Assembly: GCA_021798835.1 (NCBI GenBank)
Contig: JAJZBQ010000001.1
Span: 1 to 64,000, forward strand
Length of the DNA stretch: 64,000 nt
DNA from: Pseudomonadota bacterium
GTDB taxonomy: Bacteria; Pseudomonadota; Gammaproteobacteria; Burkholderiales; Ferrovaceae
Direction: 5' to 3'
The translations under genes and the position numbers were made by a program. Positions 57,594 through 64,000 of the stretch are shown one piece after another. Position 1 is the first letter of the stretch. Every line of letters begins with the position of its first letter. The notes below the pieces were generated by a model. It did no database searches. It saw nothing but the letters and a program-made list of their open reading frames with translations, and was not told the origin of the DNA.

Positions 57594-57884
57594 ATGAAAA
57601 TTCGCCCTCTACATGACCGCATCATTGTCAAACGCCTTGAAGAAGAACGCAAGACCGCTTCCGGTATCGTCATTCCTGATGCTGCTGCTGAAAAACCCGA
57701 TCAAGGAGAAGTACTGGCAGTCGGCAAAGGCAAAGTGCAGGAAGATGGCAGCGTGCGTACGCTGGAAGTCAAGGTTGGAGATCGTGTGTTGTTCGGCAAA
57801 TATTCCGGTCAAGCTGTCAAAGTCGATGGCGTGGAATTGCTGGTCATGCGCGAAGAAGATGTCATGGGCGTCGTAGAAGCCTAA
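57594..57884 (+). CDS. groES: Co-chaperonin GroES
   Basis: The 96-residue lid of the GroEL chamber begins [20 protein letters not shown], followed by the mobile loop [18 protein letters not shown] and [19 protein letters not shown] precedes the ATG. Long upstream reading frames in the same phase run through the promoter and are rejected. Confidence 0.98.
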   Translation: MKIRPLHDRIIVKRLEEERKTASGIVIPDAAAEKPDQGEVLAVGKGKVQEDGSVRTLEVKVGDRVLFGKYSGQAVKVDGVELLVMREEDVMGVVEA

Positions 57885-57930
57885 ATTTTTAACGGAATTT
57901 CAATAGGTAAAACTGAAATCCCGAACATAA

Positions 57931-59592
<1,662 letters not shown>

Positions 59593-59635
59593 TCTCCCAC
59601 CTGGAACGTCAACTAAAACGATCCGGGATTCCACT

Positions 59636-59667
59636 AACCCCTTTCAGGTCAACCTGAAAGGGGTTTT
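59636..59667 (+). terminator. Strong intrinsic terminator after groEL
   Basis: AACCCCTTTCAGG-TCAA-CCTGAAAGGGGTT forms a perfect 13-bp stem with a 4-nt loop, followed by a T-run. It lies 44 nt after the groEL stop. Confidence 0.95.
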
Positions 59668-59732
59668 TCATATTCCGATTACACAATATCAACCCAGGAT
59701 TTATAATGGGCAAAATTTCTAAAGAGATCAGC

Positions 59733-61133
59733 ATGACCCAAGACGACCCCCTCCAAAATAAAACCTGGTCTGGACGTTTTAGTGTCCCGGTATCCGAGGC
59801 TGTCAAACAGTACACTGCATCCGTATCATTTGATCAACGCCTGGCTCTGCATGATATTCAAGGCTCACTCGCCCATGCCCGCATGCTGAGTGAGGTTGGT
59901 ATTCTTTCGACGCAGGATTTTTCCGCGATTGAATCAGGGCTGACAACCATCGCCGATGACATTCAGCGTGGTACCTTTACATGGAACCTGGACGATGAGG
60001 ATGTTCATCTAAACATTGAAAAACGCCTCACCGAACGCATTGGTGATGCGGGTAAGCGACTGCATACCGGTCGATCACGCAATGATCAAGTGGCGACTGA
60101 TATCCGGCTGTACCTGCGTGAATCCATCGATCATATATGCCAGCAACTGCGTTTTCTGCAACAGGCTCTGTTGGCTCTGGCGGAACCTCATGTTGATACG
60201 ATCATGCCTGGCTTCACCCACTTGCAGGTAGCACAACCCGTTTCTCTGGCCCATCACCTAATGGCCTACGTCGAGATGTTCTCACGCGATCACCAGCGAT
60301 TGCTTGAGATTCGTCATCGTGTCAATCAACTACCACTGGGCGCAGCCGCATTGGCCGGCACCAGTTACCCCCTGCGACGCGAACGAGTCGCAGAACTGCT
60401 GGGATTTGAGGGTGTCTGCAATAACTCACTGGATGCCGTTTCGGACCGCGATTTTGCCATTGAATTTTGCTCCGCTGCCGCACTCATCATGATTCATCTG
60501 TCACGGCTATCGGAAGAACTCATCCTGTGGATGAGTCCTCGCTTCGCTTTTGTGCGCATTGGCGATGCTTTTTGCACTGGATCGTCCATTATGCCCCAGA
60601 AACGCAATCCCGACGTTCCTGAGTTAGTGCGGGGTAAGTCAGGTCGCGTTACCGGCCATTTGATGGGATTGCTGATGCTCATGAAAGCCCAACCACTGGC
60701 TTACAACAAGGATAATCAAGAAGACAAGGAACCCCTGTTCGATACTGTCGACACCCTGACCCAAACTTTAAGGGTATACACCGACATGATGAGAGATGTT
60801 CATATCAACCCAAGTGCCATGAACCAGGCGGCACGTGAAGGTTTCTCGACCGCCACTGATCTGGCTGATTATCTGGTCAAAAAGGGGACGACTTTCCGTG
60901 ATGCCCATGAAATCGTCGCTCGTGCCGTCCGTCACGCCGAAGATCTTGGTTGTGATCTGGCCGATTTGCCGCTGACCGACTTGCAATCATTTTCTGCCAG
61001 CATCGAGAATGATATCTACTCTGTGTTGACGTTGGAGGGTTCTGTGGCCAGCCGTCATCTTATCGGCGGAACAGCTCCAAGCCGCGTACGTGCCGCCATT
61101 GCCCGCAAACGCCTGGAATTGGATCGTGCTTAA
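59733..61133 (+). CDS. argH: Argininosuccinate lyase
   Basis: The last arginine step: argininosuccinate to arginine and fumarate. The 466 residues include the fumarase-superfamily signature [16 protein letters not shown] and [23 protein letters not shown] 59733 ([16 protein letters not shown]) fits the usual N-terminus; ATG 59706 is possible. Confidence 0.95.
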   Translation: MTQDDPLQNKTWSGRFSVPVSEAVKQYTASVSFDQRLALHDIQGSLAHARMLSEVGILSTQDFSAIESGLTTIADDIQRGTFTWNLDDEDVHLNIEKRLTERIGDAGKRLHTGRSRNDQVATDIRLYLRESIDHICQQLRFLQQALLALAEPHVDTIMPGFTHLQVAQPVSLAHHLMAYVEMFSRDHQRLLEIRHRVNQLPLGAAALAGTSYPLRRERVAELLGFEGVCNNSLDAVSDRDFAIEFCSAAALIMIHLSRLSEELILWMSPRFAFVRIGDAFCTGSSIMPQKRNPDVPELVRGKSGRVTGHLMGLLMLMKAQPLAYNKDNQEDKEPLFDTVDTLTQTLRVYTDMMRDVHINPSAMNQAAREGFSTATDLADYLVKKGTTFRDAHEIVARAVRHAEDLGCDLADLPLTDLQSFSASIENDIYSVLTLEGSVASRHLIGGTAPSRVRAAIARKRLELDRA

Positions 61134-61296
61134 CCGATTGATTAAAATTGGCTTGTTGTCAGCGACTCTAGCCGGATGCGGACTAAAAGGGGGACTGTAC
61201 CTCCCACCTGGATCCGCCACACCCAATACTACATCTGCAACTCCCACGACTCAGAACCCATCTACCCCTGCTTCGGAAAAACCCGCATCACCATGA
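61126..61296 (+). CDS. lptM: Small lipoprotein LptM (YifL-like)
   Basis: This 56-residue lipoprotein has a short signal peptide with lipobox LAGC and the family hallmark [12 protein letters not shown], followed by a Thr/Pro-rich tail. In E. coli LptM assists oxidation and maturation of the LptD translocon. GTG 61126 is the likely start, overlapping argH by 8 nt. Its stop overlaps lysA by 4 nt. The order lptM-lysA is conserved. Confidence 0.85.
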   Translation: MLNRLIKIGLLSATLAGCGLKGGLYLPPGSATPNTTSATPTTQNPSTPASEKPASP

Positions 61297-62567
61297 CCAC
61301 TCAACATTCTCTTCGCGCTTTTGGGCTCCATACCCCCCCGGGAAAATCTTCCCTGCATATGGAGTCGGTTTCACTCAGCGATATCGCCCAACACCACGGT
61401 ACTCCCTGTTATGTCTATTCAAAAAGCGCCATACTACAGGCCCTGCACGAATATCAGTCCGCATTTTCCTGCTTTCCTTCATTGATTTGTTATGCCGTTA
61501 AAGCCAATCCCAATCTATCCATCCTGCGTCTACTCGCAGAGCATGGCGCAGGATTCGACATCGTTTCTGGGGGAGAGTTACTGCGTGTTCTTGAGGCTGG
61601 CGGAGATCCCCAGCGAATCGTGTTTTCTGGTGTTGGAAAATCCATTGAGGAAATCGATCTGGCACTGAAAACGGGCATTCTCAGTTTCAATGTAGAGTCA
61701 GAAGCCGAGTTACAACGCCTCGCCAAGCGCGCAGCCATCCTTGGCATCCGTGCTCCATTATCCATCCGCGTCAATCCCGAGGTGGATGCACACACGCACC
61801 CCTATATCGCCACAGGACTGAGGACCAGCAAATTCGGCGTCTCGACGACTACTGCCCGCACACTCTATCAACAAGCTGCAGCGCTGCCCTCGATACATAT
61901 CGTGGGGATAGACTGCCACATCGGATCCCAAATCACCCGCCTCGAACCTTTTCTGGAGGCTGCCGACAAGGTATTGGAACTGGTTGAGTCTCTTCAATAT
62001 GAAGGAATTTCTATCGAACACATAGACCTTGGTGGAGGAGTGGGCATTCACTATAGAGATGAAGAATGCCCTTCACTTACAACCTACGCTAACGCTCTTC
62101 AGAACAAATTGAAAAATTTCAACGGACGAATCCTCGTTGAACCAGGACGCAGCATCATTGGGAACGGTGGCCTGTTGCTCACGCGTGTGGAATACCTGAA
62201 ATCCATAGCAGAACGTCAACTGGTCATCGTCGATGCAGGAATGAACGATCTGATGCGTCCTTCGCTCTATCAGGCGTGGCATGACATCATTGCCGTAGGC
62301 CTTGGCAAGACAGAAGCACAGATAGTGGATATCGTAGGCCCCGTATGCGAATCCAGTGATGTCTTGGGCAAAGACCGTTTGCTATCTGTACAAGAAGGCG
62401 ACGTGATGGCCATCCTATCTTGTGGAGCCTATGGAGCCAGTATGGGCTCCCAATACAATTCCCGACCACGTCCCCCTGAAGTGTTGATCGATGGGCAGGA
62501 ATCACGGCTGATACGATATCGTGAGACTTTTGATGATCTGGTCAAAAGTGAACGAATTCCCCTCTGA
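61293..62567 (+). CDS. lysA: Diaminopimelate decarboxylase
   Basis: This PLP enzyme makes lysine from meso-DAP. The 424 residues show the PLP Lys in ICYAVKANPNLSI, HIDLGGGVGI, VEPGRSIIGNGG and the C-terminal CGAYGASMGSQYN. ATG 61293 overlaps the lptM stop by 4 nt. Confidence 0.96.
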   Translation: MTTQHSLRAFGLHTPPGKSSLHMESVSLSDIAQHHGTPCYVYSKSAILQALHEYQSAFSCFPSLICYAVKANPNLSILRLLAEHGAGFDIVSGGELLRVLEAGGDPQRIVFSGVGKSIEEIDLALKTGILSFNVESEAELQRLAKRAAILGIRAPLSIRVNPEVDAHTHPYIATGLRTSKFGVSTTTARTLYQQAAALPSIHIVGIDCHIGSQITRLEPFLEAADKVLELVESLQYEGISIEHIDLGGGVGIHYRDEECPSLTTYANALQNKLKNFNGRILVEPGRSIIGNGGLLLTRVEYLKSIAERQLVIVDAGMNDLMRPSLYQAWHDIIAVGLGKTEAQIVDIVGPVCESSDVLGKDRLLSVQEGDVMAILSCGAYGASMGSQYNSRPRPPEVLIDGQESRLIRYRETFDDLVKSERIPL

Positions 62568-62583
62568 TTCAAAGTTTATATTT

Positions 62584-62613
62584 TTACCATTTTTTAACCA
62601 GTAGGCTTACAAT
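62584..62613 (+). promoter_or_regulatory. Putative promoter of the lysine-rich protein gene
   Basis: TTACCA (62584-62589) and TACAAT (62608-62613) are 18 nt apart, about 87 nt before the start codon. The intervening leader holds a CCCC-ATTC-GGGG hairpin. Confidence 0.4.
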
Positions 62614-62699
62614 GACAATCATGCGGTAACCCACTCCCCCATTCGGGGAATGGATGTCTGGTAAGACGGCGCTTTTGCGAATTCATCAGGAGAACTACC

Positions 62700-63251
62700 A
62701 TGGCTCGTGAAGAAAAATCACCCTCGCTCGCCAATATCTCCCCTTCTCTCAAAAAACCAAAGAAAATAAAAGCCTCCGTTGAGGATATTTTGGATGCCAT
62801 CATTGAAGAGATCATCCACCCCGTCCTTCTGAAAATCAAAAAAAAGAAATTGAAAAAAACTCAGGAAAAAATCGAGAAAAAAGCGCAGAAAGCAAAAAAA
62901 GAGGCCGTAAAGTTTCTGGAAAAGAAAGATAAAACCTCAAAAAAGACCAAAGACGATCCATTGCCAGCCGAGCAAATTCTCTCATCAGCCGTTAATAAAA
63001 CACCTCAAACGACCGATACCCAAGTTTCACGCACACCAACGGCCCGTCGCACGCGGAGTCGTACACCGGTTGCCAATGCGGTTGTAGCCGTCGAATCCTC
63101 TGCGACCGTCGATCCAACACTCCCTGGCACCGAAAAGCCACCTCGCAGCCCTCGTCAATCGGGTCCCTCTGAAAGGACGACCAACCACTCCCCCAAAAAG
63201 CGAGTCATCAAAAAAGTTGCCACTCCTCCGCTAATTAAACCGGTGGAGTAA
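62700..63251 (+). CDS. Lysine-rich basic protein of unknown function
   Basis: The 183-residue protein has a good ribosome site (AGGAGAAC) and no signal peptide. Residues 18-90 form a Lys/Glu-rich, probably helical stretch (KIKKKKLKKTQEKIEKKAQ), preceded by a hydrophobic patch DILDAIIEEIIHPVLL. Residues 110-183 are Pro/Thr/Arg-rich (PTARRTRSRTP, SPKKRVIKK). This composition resembles histone H1-like bacterial proteins, so nucleic-acid binding is possible but unproven. It converges with aroE, overlapping it by 17 nt. Confidence 0.7.
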   Translation: MAREEKSPSLANISPSLKKPKKIKASVEDILDAIIEEIIHPVLLKIKKKKLKKTQEKIEKKAQKAKKEAVKFLEKKDKTSKKTKDDPLPAEQILSSAVNKTPQTTDTQVSRTPTARRTRSRTPVANAVVAVESSATVDPTLPGTEKPPRSPRQSGPSERTTNHSPKKRVIKKVATPPLIKPVE

Positions 63252-64000
63252 TTCTGCTTCTCAGCCCACCAATCACACCACGAGTTTCCGGACGAACGCC
63301 ATGCCAAGCTTGAAAGGATTCTGCCGCCTGTTCCACCAGCATGCCTAACCCATCCGACAACCGAGTCACCCCCAGTTGCTGCGCATTCTGCAAAAAAGGG
63401 GTCAGTGATTGACCATAACCCAAATCATAAGCCCAACTGTCCTTCAAAAATATATTATCAGGCAGTCCCAACCATTCCCCATTAACTGAACTGGAGGTGG
63501 CGTTCAGAATCAGATTGAAACCCTGAAGAGTTGATAGGTCTGACCATGATACAGACTGCATGGATTTGGCCGCACAGACGACTCCCAGTTCCGCGACCAG
63601 TCTCTCAGCACGAGCACGCGTTCGATTGACAACCCATAAAGCTGATGCTCCCGCCTCGAACAGAGGTTGAATCACCCCACGTGCCGCTCCTCCTGCCCCC
63701 AGAATCAAGACATCAGCACCTTGGAGTTCCACACCCAGATTATTGACCAAATCGCGTACCAGACCTACCCCATCCGTATTATCAGCCCATATTCCCTCAG
63801 GCCCAAAACCCAAGGTATTTGCCGCACCTGCACAAAGAGCACGCTCCGTACAGCGCGATGTCAGAGCCAATGCACGTTCCTTAAATGGCAGCGTGACATT
63901 CAAACCACTGCCGCCTTCTTCAAAAAAACGCAATGCCTCCTCCTCAAAACCAGGCAATGACCCCTCTATCCTCTCATAACGAATGTTTCTACCCGTTGAT
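63235..64000 (-). CDS. aroE: Shikimate dehydrogenase (partial, 5' end outside window)
   Basis: NADP-dependent reduction of 3-dehydroshikimate. Visible parts are LNVTLPFKERAL (substrate Lys), WADNTDGVGLV, the nucleotide-binding VLILGAGGAARGV and the C-terminal DGLGMLVEQAAESF. The frame stays open to the window edge and the first ~30-40 residues, with the substrate-binding Ser motif, lie beyond it. Confidence 0.94.
   Translation of the reverse strand, partial: STGRNIRYERIEGSLPGFEEEALRFFEEGGSGLNVTLPFKERALALTSRCTERALCAGAANTLGFGPEGIWADNTDGVGLVRDLVNNLGVELQGADVLILGAGGAARGVIQPLFEAGASALWVVNRTRARAERLVAELGVVCAAKSMQSVSWSDLSTLQGFNLILNATSSSVNGEWLGLPDNIFLKDSWAYDLGYGQSLTPFLQNAQQLGVTRLSDGLGMLVEQAAESFQAWHGVRPETRGVIGGLRSRITPPV

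Overview
The window looks like chromosome from a betaproteobacterium, carrying the end of one integrated mobile element at its left edge. Four gene orders support this: petABC-sspAB beside a DegQ/HtrA protease; tatABC-hinT-hisEIFAHBCDG-murA-ibaG-ABC transporter-mlaBCDEF; kdsDC-lptCAB-rpoN-hpf-ptsN-hprK-rapZ; and argH-lptM-lysA. Base composition is moderate, not the high GC of Burkholderia-type genomes. An iron-oxidising or otherwise autotrophic member such as the Ferrovum/Nitrosomonadales side is possible, but that is inference only.

Layout. 1-3402: terminus of an integrative element next to an intact tRNA-Arg(CCG). It holds an HD-domain protein, a tyrosine integrase and an excisionase-like protein in a leftward operon with 8-nt overlaps, a divergent small HTH regulator, an array of GTCAC direct repeats, and two degenerate 5' halves of the same tRNA. 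3403-10077: leftward operon for a CzcCBA/CusCBA-type heavy-metal RND efflux pump (outer-membrane channel, adaptor, pump) followed by a coupled low-complexity secreted protein. 10240-12641: small genes (DUF2721 membrane protein, glyoxalase I, TPR protein, histidine phosphatase). 12761-16488: leftward petABC, sspAB, tRNA-Thr(TGT). 16660-17835: periplasmic protease. 17863-37317: 29 consecutive leftward genes with almost no spacing, from rph through thiamine, Mla lipid transport, murA and the whole histidine pathway to tatABC. 37433-41697: rightward yicC-gmk-rpoZ-spoT-ridA. 41714-42945: tRNA-Gly(CCC) and mutY. 42914-50374: leftward LPS transport/KDO, sigma-54 and nitrogen-PTS cluster. 50491-55362: rightward potassium/proton antiporter, recG, ubiA. 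55369-57510: leftward beta-barrel protein and PBP4. 57594-59592: groESL with heat-shock promoter and CIRCE. 59733-62567: argH-lptM-lysA. 62700-63251: a lysine-rich orphan. 63235-64000: aroE, cut by the window edge.

How it works together. Most of the window is core physiology: envelope building (MurA, Mla, Lpt, KDO, PBP4), respiration (cytochrome bc1, ubiquinone synthesis), amino-acid synthesis (His, Arg, Lys, aromatic) and stress control (SpoT, omega, SspAB, GroESL, HPF, RpoN). The Rieske protein carries a twin-arginine signal and its probable exporter TatABC lies 1.4 kb away. The least ordinary part is the left edge. There the intact tRNA, the phased repeats and the tRNA fragments look like a repeatedly used integration site in the anticodon arm of tRNA-Arg. 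No CRISPR array, rRNA gene or insertion sequence was seen.
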